Assembly (NCBI RefSeq): GCF_009856355.1
Contig: NZ_WMEW01000002.1
Span: forward strand, 1 to 64,000
DNA: 64,000 nt
Source: Halobacillus litoralis
GTDB taxonomy: Bacteria; Bacillota; Bacilli; Bacillales; Halobacillaceae
Direction: 5' to 3'
A program made the translations under genes and the position numbers. Numbering within the stretch: position 1 is the stretch's first letter; each line of letters starts with the position of its first letter. Shown here one piece after another: positions 8,539 through 16,121 of this stretch. Under the pieces are notes generated by a model, which was given only the letters and a program-made list of their open reading frames with translations, had not been told where the DNA came from and ran no database searches.

Positions 8539-10179
8539 TTACTGTTCGGCCCGGATGCTTTGAATCGTCCGGTTCAAAGAAATCTGCTCCGGGTCGCATT
8601 CAATTTCAATAACGACAGGACCGGTCGCCAGCAAAGCCTGTTCAAAGACTCTTTCGAAGTCAGCTGCTGTTTTTACATAAAACCCTTCCGCCCCCATAAG
8701 ATCAGCCATTTTACTGAAACGGACCTCCCCCAGGTCTGTTCCGGCGACCTGACAGGGATAATGCATTTCCTGGTGCATACGGATCGTCCCATACATACGA
8801 TTGTTAAAGACGAGGCTGATCACAGGTATGTTGTACCTGACAGCGGTCTCCACCTCCTGCATCGTCATCATAAACCCTCCGTCTCCGGACAGGGAGACAA
8901 CGACTTTGTCCGGAGAGGCCAGTTTCACTCCCAGGGCAGCTGGAAGTCCGTATCCCATTGCACCGGAAGTCGGTCCGACATACGTATGAGGACAGCGGAA
9001 CACAAAATAAGAATGAAGCCACCCGGCAAAATTACCAGCATCATTGGTGATGACACTGTTTTCCGGCAGTTTGTTCTGCAAGCAGTCGATAATCCGCCCA
9101 TTCAACAATCGTGATCCTGGACTGGTCAAGGATTTTTCATATCCCCGGCGGCTTCGTTCCGCCCAGTTTCCCCAGCCCGTCGCCACATCCACAGCCAGCA
9201 GCTTTTTCAGGACCTGGCGGGCATCAGCTACAATCCCCAGGAAAGGCGGATGGACACTTCCAATCGTTTTTTCATCGATATCTATGTGAATGACTTTATG
9301 GTCCGGAGTGAGCAGCTTATAATCCTGGGTCGTCACTTCTGATAAGCGGGTGCCCACCGCAAGGATGGTATCTGCTTGACGGACGGTTTCCAAAATGTTC
9401 TGATCCGTCCCTAACCCAAGGTGTCCGGCGTAAAGCCGGTGATCATTGGGGAAACTGTCATGTCTGCGGAAAGCTGTCACAACAGGAAGATTGTAGTGTT
9501 CCGCCAAGGACACCAGCTCCTGCTCTGCGCCTGCACGCTTCACGCCACCCCCCGCAATTACTACGGGACGGACAGAAGACAGAAGTGCGTCCTTTACCGC
9601 TTCCACCTCTTCTCTGGAGGGAGCGGGGGCAGGAATAGAAACGGCGGGGCCGAATGTCATAAGGGCTTCTTTTTTCAACACATCCTCAGGCATGGCCACC
9701 ACCACCGGACCGGGCCGCCCCGTCCGCGCGATTCGAAAGGCACGCTGAATGATCTCAGTGGTCCGGGGCGGTTCTCTGATTTCAGCCACCCACTTAGCGA
9801 TAGGCTTAAAAAAAGCCTCCAAATCCACTTCCTGAAACCCTTCCCGTCCCTTGAAACTGGAATGGACCTGTCCGAGAAGAACAACCAGTGGTGTAGAGTC
9901 CTGAGCAGCGGTATGAACACCAATAGCAAGATTGGCAGCGCCGACTCCTCTCGTGGCCATCACCACTCCCGGTGAAGGCGCCGCTTTTCCATACGCTTCC
10001 GCCATAAATGAGGCACCCCCTTCGTGCCTGGCGGAAATCAACTGCATTGAACTTTCTCTGGATATGGCGTCCAGCACCGGCAGGAAGCTTTCACCAGGTA
10101 CACAAAAAACGTGGCGGACGTTTTCGATTTTCATACATTCAACGACTGCCTGAGCACTGGACATGAATGCTTGTCCCAC
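8539..10179 (-). CDS. Thiamine-diphosphate enzyme of the acetolactate synthase/2-oxoacid decarboxylase family
   Basis: 546 residues in the three-domain order of the family. The N-terminal PYR domain has catalytic Glu53 (SARHEGGA), the middle domain has PVVIAGGGVKRAG, and the C-terminal PP domain has LSGDGGFMMTMQEVETAV followed by VFNNRMYG, the GDG-N metal/diphosphate motif near residue 430. It is often auto-annotated as acetolactate synthase large subunit. No small regulatory subunit gene is nearby and the operon contains only lysine-type genes. A role in decarboxylating 2-oxoadipate to glutarate semialdehyde would close the pathway; this is inference. A GTG start at 10179 follows GGGGGG and sits 4 bp from the aminotransferase stop; ATG 10164 is an alternative. 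Confidence 0.8.
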   Translation of the reverse strand: MGQAFMSSAQAVVECMKIENVRHVFCVPGESFLPVLDAISRESSMQLISARHEGGASFMAEAYGKAAPSPGVVMATRGVGAANLAIGVHTAAQDSTPLVVLLGQVHSSFKGREGFQEVDLEAFFKPIAKWVAEIREPPRTTEIIQRAFRIARTGRPGPVVVAMPEDVLKKEALMTFGPAVSIPAPAPSREEVEAVKDALLSSVRPVVIAGGGVKRAGAEQELVSLAEHYNLPVVTAFRRHDSFPNDHRLYAGHLGLGTDQNILETVRQADTILAVGTRLSEVTTQDYKLLTPDHKVIHIDIDEKTIGSVHPPFLGIVADARQVLKKLLAVDVATGWGNWAERSRRGYEKSLTSPGSRLLNGRIIDCLQNKLPENSVITNDAGNFAGWLHSYFVFRCPHTYVGPTSGAMGYGLPAALGVKLASPDKVVVSLSGDGGFMMTMQEVETAVRYNIPVISLVFNNRMYGTIRMHQEMHYPCQVAGTDLGEVRFSKMADLMGAEGFYVKTAADFERVFEQALLATGPVVIEIECDPEQISLNRTIQSIRAEQ

Positions 10180-10183
10180 ACCA

Positions 10184-11353
10184 TCACCCCCCCTTCATCG
10201 CCTTTTTCATACGCAGCACAGCCTCATGAAGACGCTCAACAGGATGAGTCAGACTGATGCGGATGTATCCTTCCCCCTGCTGCCCGAAGGCTGTTCCTGG
10301 TGTTAGAATGATCCCTGCCTCATCAAGCATTTTTTCAGCAAAGCTCTGCGACGTATACCCTTCCGGAACCCTTGCCCAGATGAAAAAGGTTCCTCTCGGC
10401 TTTTCTGCCATTATATTCATTTCCTCCAGTTCAGGAAGAATGATGTTGAAGCGCATATCATACGTCCTGTTGTTGGTCAGGACAGAATCAAAGCTGCTGT
10501 TTAAAGCGGCCGCTCCGGCTTTTTGTACAGCAGGAAACTGGCCGGTGTCCCGGTTGCTTTTCACAAGTGCGAGGCCTTGGATGAGTTCTTCATTCCCAGC
10601 TGCATATCCAATTCTCCAGCCGGCCATATTAAAGCTTTTTGATAACGAGCCGAATTCAATACCTACATCCTTTCCTCCTTCAGCCTGAAGAAGACTTGGA
10701 GAGTGATAGTCTCCGAAGGTCACAAGATCATATGCGGCGTCCTGGAGAAGGATCAGCTGGTTCTTCTTCGCAAACCGGACAGCCTTTTCATACGTTTCCA
10801 GATCCACCGTTCCGCCAGTCGGGTTGTTTGGATAGTTTAGAATCATCAGTTTTGCCCGTGCGCAGTCACGTTCCGAAATGTGATCAAATGCAGGAGCAAA
10901 ATTCTCCTCTGGATTCAGGGTATATGGAATGGTCACCCCGTAAGCCAGATGCACAGCCGATTGATAAACCGGATAACCCGGGTCGGGAGCCAGTACGCCG
11001 TCGCCCGGGTCCAGTACGGACTGGATCAGATGGGCAATCCCTTCCTTGGAACCAATAAGGGCCAGGATTTCCCTGTCCATATCCAGGGGCACTTGAAAAC
11101 GGCGCTGGTAAACATCCGACACCGCCTGTTTGAATTCCGCGCACCCTTGATAAGGCGGGTATTTATGGTTTTCCGGCTTTCTGACTTCCTGGATAAGCTT
11201 GTCTATAATAAACGGCGGAGTAGAGAGATCAGGAGCTCCAATCCCGAGGTCAATCACATCAATCCCCTGCGCCGTAAGAGCCATCTTCTTTTTATGAAAA
11301 AGGGAAAACAGATATGCAGGCAGACTCTGCACCTGTTTTGAAAGTGGAATCAT
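10184..11353 (-). CDS. Class I/II PLP aminotransferase (LL-DAP/2-aminoadipate type)
   Basis: 389-aa fold-type I aminotransferase. LGIGAPDLSTPP at the N-terminus, NYPNNPTGG (Asn contacting PLP), DAAYD and GSLSKSFNMAGWRIGY with Schiff-base Lys239 are all present. A conserved Arg near the C-terminus (EGYIRISLT) binds the alpha-carboxylate. First gene of the leftward operon, with GGAGG eight bases from ATG 11353. In this setting it would convert L-2-aminoadipate to 2-oxoadipate. The same family includes aspartate, LL-diaminopimelate and branched-chain enzymes, so the substrate is inferred from context. Confidence 0.85.
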   Translation of the reverse strand: MIPLSKQVQSLPAYLFSLFHKKKMALTAQGIDVIDLGIGAPDLSTPPFIIDKLIQEVRKPENHKYPPYQGCAEFKQAVSDVYQRRFQVPLDMDREILALIGSKEGIAHLIQSVLDPGDGVLAPDPGYPVYQSAVHLAYGVTIPYTLNPEENFAPAFDHISERDCARAKLMILNYPNNPTGGTVDLETYEKAVRFAKKNQLILLQDAAYDLVTFGDYHSPSLLQAEGGKDVGIEFGSLSKSFNMAGWRIGYAAGNEELIQGLALVKSNRDTGQFPAVQKAGAAALNSSFDSVLTNNRTYDMRFNIILPELEEMNIMAEKPRGTFFIWARVPEGYTSQSFAEKMLDEAGIILTPGTAFGQQGEGYIRISLTHPVERLHEAVLRMKKAMKGG

Positions 11354-11599
11354 CTATCCTACCTCCAGCCTGTCCTGTATTCACATTCACCGTACTGTCT
11401 TATCCTATTAGCCGGGGCTGGAAGGTATGATGATAGATTTTACCCATTCATATATCCTATCTGTTCCGCATAGGATGAGATACAGCCCGTAAAAGGACAA
11501 CTCTGAATGAACCGTACATCCCCGCGTTTCCCAAGCCAGTCGGATTCATACCACGTATGGGTTCTTCTGGCTTTTTCTATGGAAAGGAAGTGATCGTAT
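11354..11599. promoter_or_regulatory. Divergent control region between the two lysine-catabolic units
   Basis: 246 bp separating the aminotransferase (left) and the CoA-transferase (right). It holds the heptamer ATCCTAT at about 11400 and 11455 and its complement ATAGGAT at about 11470. The last two form an inverted repeat, TATCCTAT-N8-ATAGGAT, about 100 bp from the leftward start. This is a plausible operator serving both units. No matching -35/-10 pair stood out and no regulator gene is in the cluster. Confidence 0.45.
11533..11576 (+). terminator. Terminator-like hairpin in the leader of the CoA-transferase gene (possible attenuator)
   Basis: AAGCCAG ... CTGGCTT closes a ~40-nt stem-loop that also has inner TCATAC/GTATGG pairing and is followed by TTTTTCT. 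It ends only 24 nt before the ATG of the CoA-transferase, downstream of any promoter in this interval, so it would interrupt the operon's own transcript unless relieved. Confidence 0.55.
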
Positions 11600-12787
11600 A
11601 TGGAGACAGCCTTAAAAGGCCGGCGGATTCTCGATTTGACCCGGGTTCTTGCAGGACCCTATTGTTCCATGATCCTCGGAGACCTTGGCGCAGAAGTCAT
11701 AAAAATAGAGGCCCCCGGCGGCAGTGACGAAACACGCTTCTGGGGGCCTCCATTCAAGAATGGAGTCAGTTCCTACTTTTTATGTGCCAACCGCAATAAA
11801 AAGAGCTTAACCGTAAATCTCAAGAAGCCGGAAGGACGGGAGATCATCGAAAAACTCGTCCGGACAAGCGATGTGGTTATTCATAATTTCAAAACAGGGA
11901 CCATGGAAAAGCTGGGACTCGGATATGACCGTTTAAAGGAAATCCATCCAGGCCTCGTCTATTGTTCCATTACCGGATTCGGGGAAACCGGACCGTACCG
12001 GGATCGACCAGGGTATGATTTTATTATTCAGGCTATGAGCGGCTTGATGAGTATTACAGGAGATGAGCATTCCGGACCGCAGAAATTCGGAGTGGCTATC
12101 ACAGATATCCTGACCGGCCTTTATGCCTGCATCGGCATTCAGGCCGCTCTTTTGGAACGTGAGGCGTCTGGAACAGGACAGAAAATTGACTTATCGCTTT
12201 TCGATTCCGCTGTCAGCGCCCTCGTGAACATCGGCAGCAATTATTTAATGACCGGCGAGCTCCCATCCAGACTGGGCAGCCGGCATGCCAACATCGTCCC
12301 TTACCAGTCATTTTCTACGAAGGACGGCGAAATCGTCATTGCTGTCGGAAATGACCGGCAGTTCATGAAATTGGTATCTATGCTCGGCCTGCCTTCGCTG
12401 GGGTTGGACCCGAAGTTCAGGACCAACGCAGCAAGAGTGGAAAACAGGAAGGAACTATCAGCCATTCTGCAGAACCTGTTCTTACAGGAAAAAAAATCCT
12501 TTTGGGAGAATGCCTGCCAGAAACAGGAGATCCCGTTCGGCCCTATTCAAACAATGGAGGACGTTCGGAAGGATCAGCAATTAAAAGACAGAGAAATGTT
12601 TATCCGCATGCAGCATCCAAAAGCTGGTGATACAGCCATCATCGGAAGTCCATTGAAACTTTCGAAAACTCCCGTATCCTACCGCTCGTCTCCACCTGAA
12701 CCAGGTGCAGATAGCGCGTCCATTCTTTCAGAAATCGGCTATGACGAGGATGAGATCCAACAGCTGAAACAGGGAGAAATTATATAA
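11600..12787 (+). CDS. Class III (CaiB/BaiF) CoA-transferase, candidate glutarate CoA-transferase
   Basis: 395-aa family III CoA-transferase, which moves CoA from an acyl-CoA to a carboxylic acid through an aspartyl thioester. DLTRVLAGPYCSMILGDLGAEVIKIE is the N-terminal signature. Asp169 in VAITDILTG is the catalytic aspartate, and the GYDFIIQAMSG and NHDIVPYQSF-like regions are as in formyl-CoA and succinyl-CoA:glutarate transferases. Followed 11 bp downstream by a glutaryl-CoA dehydrogenase-like gene and divergent from lysine-degradation genes, it most likely activates glutarate. AAGGAAGTGAT precedes the ATG. The donor (succinyl-CoA or acetyl-CoA) cannot be read from sequence. Confidence 0.8.
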   Translation: METALKGRRILDLTRVLAGPYCSMILGDLGAEVIKIEAPGGSDETRFWGPPFKNGVSSYFLCANRNKKSLTVNLKKPEGREIIEKLVRTSDVVIHNFKTGTMEKLGLGYDRLKEIHPGLVYCSITGFGETGPYRDRPGYDFIIQAMSGLMSITGDEHSGPQKFGVAITDILTGLYACIGIQAALLEREASGTGQKIDLSLFDSAVSALVNIGSNYLMTGELPSRLGSRHANIVPYQSFSTKDGEIVIAVGNDRQFMKLVSMLGLPSLGLDPKFRTNAARVENRKELSAILQNLFLQEKKSFWENACQKQEIPFGPIQTMEDVRKDQQLKDREMFIRMQHPKAGDTAIIGSPLKLSKTPVSYRSSPPEPGADSASILSEIGYDEDEIQQLKQGEII

Positions 12788-12798
12788 GGGGTGAAGGT

Positions 12799-13986
12799 AT
12801 GAACTTTTCGTTTACACAGGAACAGGACATGCTTCGCAAAACGGTCCGTACTTTCGTTGATCAGGAAATTATGCCGAACATCAGACAATGGGATATCTCT
12901 GGTCATTTTGATCTTGGTGTCCTTCGGAAGCTGGCCGGCCTCGGTCTGATGGGGGTCTGCATTCCTGAAGCTTATGGCGGAAGCGGGATGGATTACAATG
13001 CCCTGGCGATTGTGTGTGAGGAACTGGAGCGTGGCGATACGGCTTTCCGCACAGCGGTATCTGTACACACCGGACTGAACTGTATGACGCTTCTTCAATG
13101 GGCCTCTGAGGAGCAGAAAAAGCGGTACCTCATCCCCCAGGCCCGGGGAGAAAAGGTGGGCGCCTTTGGACTAACTGAACCCGGAGCCGGTTCTGATGTA
13201 GCTGCCATTCAGACAACAGCGGCCAAAGATGGGAATGAATATGTATTAAATGGACAGAAAACGTGGATTTCCCTTTGTGATGCGGCCGATCATTTTCTCG
13301 TCTTTGCCTATACAGATAAAACTAAGAAACATCAAGGCATATCCGCCTTTATCGTCGAACGGACATATCCAGGCTTTTCATCGAAAGCTCAAAAAGGGAA
13401 GCTTGGCATACGAGCCGGAAACACAGGGGAATTGTTCTTTGAAGATGTGCGCATTCCGGCAGATAACCTTATCGGGCAGGAAGGCGACGGGTTTAAGATA
13501 GCCATGTCCGCACTCGATAATGGGCGGTTTACTGTAGCGGCGGGAGCGTGCGGGCAGATTATGGCCTGCCTGGAAGCAAGTGTGGATTACTGCCGCGAAC
13601 GGAAGACGTTTGGAGTGGAAATCGGCAGACATCAGCTCGTCCAGCAGATGATCGCCCATATGGAGGCGGGGCTGCAGATGAGCCGCCTGCTTGTCTATAG
13701 AGCAGGGGAATTGAAAAACGAAGGAAAAAGAAATACAAGAGAGACCTCGCTGGCTAAATGGCAGGCGTGCGATTTTGCCAACAAGGCTGCTGATGATGCT
13801 GTGCAGATCCACGGGGCTTACGGATACTCTGATGAATATCCGGTTGAACGGTACCTGCGCAATTCCAAAGCCCCTGTCATCTATGAAGGTACGAGGGAAA
13901 TTCATACGATCATGCAGGCTGAATATGTCCTTGGCTACCGCACAGATAAACCACTAAACCGCTTGCTCCCTGCGTGGAAACCTTAA
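12799..13986 (+). CDS. Acyl-CoA dehydrogenase, glutaryl-CoA dehydrogenase-like
   Basis: 395-aa flavoprotein with the acyl-CoA dehydrogenase signatures FGLTEPGAGSDV and GYSDEYPVERYLRN, and catalytic base Glu363 in VIYEGTREIH. Arg84, in DTAFRTAVSVH, lies where glutaryl-CoA dehydrogenases carry the arginine that holds the substrate's distal carboxylate (human precursor R138, in GYRSAMSVQ). Short-chain dehydrogenases of bacilli usually lack it. With the adjacent CoA-transferase this points to oxidation and decarboxylation of glutaryl-CoA to crotonyl-CoA. Glu363 and Arg84 are seen; substrate is inference. Confidence 0.82.
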   Translation: MNFSFTQEQDMLRKTVRTFVDQEIMPNIRQWDISGHFDLGVLRKLAGLGLMGVCIPEAYGGSGMDYNALAIVCEELERGDTAFRTAVSVHTGLNCMTLLQWASEEQKKRYLIPQARGEKVGAFGLTEPGAGSDVAAIQTTAAKDGNEYVLNGQKTWISLCDAADHFLVFAYTDKTKKHQGISAFIVERTYPGFSSKAQKGKLGIRAGNTGELFFEDVRIPADNLIGQEGDGFKIAMSALDNGRFTVAAGACGQIMACLEASVDYCRERKTFGVEIGRHQLVQQMIAHMEAGLQMSRLLVYRAGELKNEGKRNTRETSLAKWQACDFANKAADDAVQIHGAYGYSDEYPVERYLRNSKAPVIYEGTREIHTIMQAEYVLGYRTDKPLNRLLPAWKP

Positions 13987-13990
13987 CATA

Positions 13991-14034
13991 CTGAAAACAG
14001 CCTGCAGAGATTTCTCTGCAGGCTGTTTTCAAAA
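13991..14034. terminator. Bidirectional terminator between the acyl-CoA dehydrogenase and uvsE
   Basis: Near-perfect 18-bp stem beginning CTGAAAACAGCCTGCAGAGA and returning as TCTCTGCAGGCTGTTTTCAA, with A/T-rich ends both ways, between two convergent genes. Confidence 0.85.
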
Positions 14035-14063
14035 GCTGAACAAGTCAATGAGGCACTTTTACG

Positions 14064-15044
14064 TCACCCCTTCCACTCAAAGCTGCTCTCACTTTTCATT
14101 TCAACACGGGGGTGTTTCCGAAGCTCTCCGGCCAGTTGAAAAAGCGCTTCATCTTTCTGCTTCGCCTCAATCATACAATCAATCTGATCTGTTGTACCGG
14201 CGGTCTTCTCAATGAACTCCAGAAACATCTCAGGATCAACAAAATCCGCATGATTCTTAAATGCTTCCGGACTCTTCGGACTGGATATATGCATTTTCAC
14301 AGGGAGCGGGGAATGCTCCCACGTCCGGATGACACGGTTCCAATCCCCCCCCCACTCTCCATGGTCATGGTTTGCCAAGTGGTGATGAAGATCGAACACG
14401 AGCGGGATTTGAAGTTTCTCGCATACATAAAGGCAATCGCTCAGCGTGTAGGAGGTATCATCATTTTCAATCATCACCATCTTCTGAATCCCCTTCGGTA
14501 CAAGAGCCCAGTTTTCTATAAACCGCTCCAAGGATGATTCTTTGTCCTGGTACTGCCCGCCAAGATGAAAGACACATCGATGCGTCGGATCAATCCCCAT
14601 ATGGTGCAGAAGGAGATAATGGTACTTCAACACCGTTACAGCGGACTTGAAACCCCCTTGATCAGGGGAATTCAGCACCACAAAATGATCAGGGTGGAAA
14701 TCCAGCCGCATATCATTTTCTCCGGCGTACTCTCCAAGCTCCTTTAAATCCTGCTTAATCGGTCCAAGGTAATCCCATCCTCTTAAAGCTTCATGTGTCG
14801 CCAATGGAACCAGACGTGAACTCAATCGAAAAAACTGTATATCGTGGGCTTTGTTATGTTTCAGAAGTCTGAGGCAGTTCTGCAAATTGGCAGATGCTGT
14901 CCGCTCCAGCTTTCTTTTGGCAGCGTCCTGATCTCTCATCCGGGCAAACCGTTGATATGTTATGGTTTGAGAAGGAGAAGCATTTTTCAGATGAACACTC
15001 ATCGCCACATAGCCCAGTCGGAATAACGTCATAACCATCACCAA
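14064..15044 (-). CDS. uvsE: UV DNA damage endonuclease UvsE/UvdE
   Basis: 326-aa TIM-barrel endonuclease that nicks DNA 5' to UV photoproducts. The landmarks RLGYVAMSV at the N-terminus, FFRLSSRLVPLATHE, RLDFHPDHFVVLNSP, VFHLGGQYQDKE, MIENDDTSYTLSDCL and PLVFDLHHHLANH are those of the family, including the His/Glu/Asp residues that bind the metal cluster. TTG 15044 is well placed after AGGG (spacing 10); ATG 15038 or 15032 are alternative starts. It lacks the C-terminal extension of fungal enzymes. It acts alone here. Confidence 0.9.
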   Translation of the reverse strand: MVMVMTLFRLGYVAMSVHLKNASPSQTITYQRFARMRDQDAAKRKLERTASANLQNCLRLLKHNKAHDIQFFRLSSRLVPLATHEALRGWDYLGPIKQDLKELGEYAGENDMRLDFHPDHFVVLNSPDQGGFKSAVTVLKYHYLLLHHMGIDPTHRCVFHLGGQYQDKESSLERFIENWALVPKGIQKMVMIENDDTSYTLSDCLYVCEKLQIPLVFDLHHHLANHDHGEWGGDWNRVIRTWEHSPLPVKMHISSPKSPEAFKNHADFVDPEMFLEFIEKTAGTTDQIDCMIEAKQKDEALFQLAGELRKHPRVEMKSESSFEWKG

Positions 15045-15081
15045 AATTCTTTTTCCCTATCATCTCTCATCAAATTCACGC

Positions 15082-15378
15082 TTATGCATGGTCCATCCGT
15101 TTTAACAGCACCCAGCTCATACTGAGGAATAGAGGATAAAAAACGAGAGCAAGCGCGATGGGCATCACCCACGTGAACATACTTACATTCATGGGAACTG
15201 CTTTCAAAATGAACCATTTCACGGTCAGGGTAACGAGGACGACGCTGGGAAGAAGCACAGCCAGGTATCCAGTAGTTACATCGGTTCTCTTCGTGAAATA
15301 ACATCCAAGACCCGTGCATACAAGAGCACTTCCTACCAGGAACAATCCAAACAAGGTTAGTATTGTGGAAATACTCAT
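15082..15378 (-). CDS. Small membrane protein (98 aa), unknown function
   Basis: Three strongly hydrophobic segments (about residues 4-26, 36-55 and 64-90), with a short basic loop KRTDVTTG between the first two. The frame is open further upstream, but AAGGAGG sits seven bases before ATG 15378, which fixes the start at MSISTILTLFG. No family recognised. It ends 37 bp upstream of uvsE and points the same way, so the two may be cotranscribed. Confidence 0.65.
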   Translation of the reverse strand: MSISTILTLFGLFLVGSALVCTGLGCYFTKRTDVTTGYLAVLLPSVVLVTLTVKWFILKAVPMNVSMFTWVMPIALALVFYPLFLSMSWVLLKRMDHA

Positions 15379-15550
15379 CGGAAACGCCTCCTTATATATA
15401 ACTCCTTCTAGATGACTCTCAGCATCCCCTGCCATTTTCCTCATTTTCCCACTTGATGTTCTCCACATGTTTCATCCCTCATAAATCCGGATATACACGT
15501 AAATGTGTACACAGAAAAAATACAAAAAAAGGAAAGGGAGTTTTTTTGTA

Positions 15551-15736
15551 ATGGCTGATCGTTTTAAAACAGGTGAAAAAGCGCCGGAGAATGGCACTTA
15601 CAAATTCGCCGGACTTGTAGATGGCGGTAAAGAAAACAGCGTAACAGAAGATGAAAAGCAGGTAGAACTGAACAGCGGTGACTCTTTCCCACCAATCAGC
15701 TCCCAGAACCAGGCAGCCTATTGGGAAAAAGCGTAA
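15551..15736 (+). CDS. YjzC-family small protein
   Basis: 61 residues with the YjzC pattern: MADRFKTGEKAPENGTYKF, a GLVDGG turn, EDEKQVELNSGDSFPP and a terminal NQAAYWEKA. These short hydrophilic proteins are widespread in bacilli and of unknown function. The frame is open upstream to 15503, but the family start and the AAGGGAG upstream favour ATG 15551. Probably cotranscribed with the DUF3243 gene 39 bp downstream. Confidence 0.8.
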   Translation: MADRFKTGEKAPENGTYKFAGLVDGGKENSVTEDEKQVELNSGDSFPPISSQNQAAYWEKA

Positions 15737-15775
15737 AGATACACAACTTAGAACTTACAAGAGGAGGCATTTAAA

Positions 15776-16075
15776 ATGAAAGATCCAAAAGAACAAGCAG
15801 CACAGATGAATGAAGAGAAAAAAGACGAGATTATGAACAACTTCCAAACGTTTAAGGACTACCTTGGAGATAAAGTCCATAAAGGTGAAAAACTGGGTCT
15901 TGGTGAAGAAGGTCTGGCTAAAGGCGCTAAGCGTGTAGCAGACTATCTGGCCGAACATGAAGAACCAAGAAACCGGGAAGAAAAGGTTCTGAATGAACTA
16001 TGGAGCGCAGCAGACAAGAATGAGCGTGAGCATATCGCCCATGCCCTTGTAAAAATGGCCGATCAAACCAATTAA
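15776..16075 (+). CDS. DUF3243 (YmfJ-like) protein
   Basis: 99-aa soluble helical protein. The conserved segment runs from FQTFKDYLGDKVHKGEKLGL through AKRVADYLAEHEEPRNREEKVLNELW to EREHIAHALVKM, matching the DUF3243 family of bacilli, whose function is unknown. AGGAGG lies eight bases before ATG. It is acidic and lysine-rich, with no signal peptide. A terminator follows directly. Confidence 0.8.
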   Translation: MKDPKEQAAQMNEEKKDEIMNNFQTFKDYLGDKVHKGEKLGLGEEGLAKGAKRVADYLAEHEEPRNREEKVLNELWSAADKNEREHIAHALVKMADQTN

Positions 16076-16081
16076 ATGCAG

Positions 16082-16117
16082 AACCCCCGCAGTTGAAGCA
16101 ACCGCGGGGGTCTTTTA
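16082..16117. terminator. Terminator between the DUF3243 gene and the cobalamin operon
   Basis: GACCCCCGC-type stem (ACCCCCGC / GCGGGGGT) with loop AGTTGAAGCAACC, then TCTTTTATTT on the + strand. It lies between convergent genes and may serve both. Confidence 0.75.
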
Positions 16118-16121
16118 TTTA

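Noticed and set aside
8539..10179. Acetolactate synthase for branched-chain amino acids
   Set aside because: No ilvN-type small subunit or ilv/leu genes nearby and the operon is lysine-related; kept as an alternative only.
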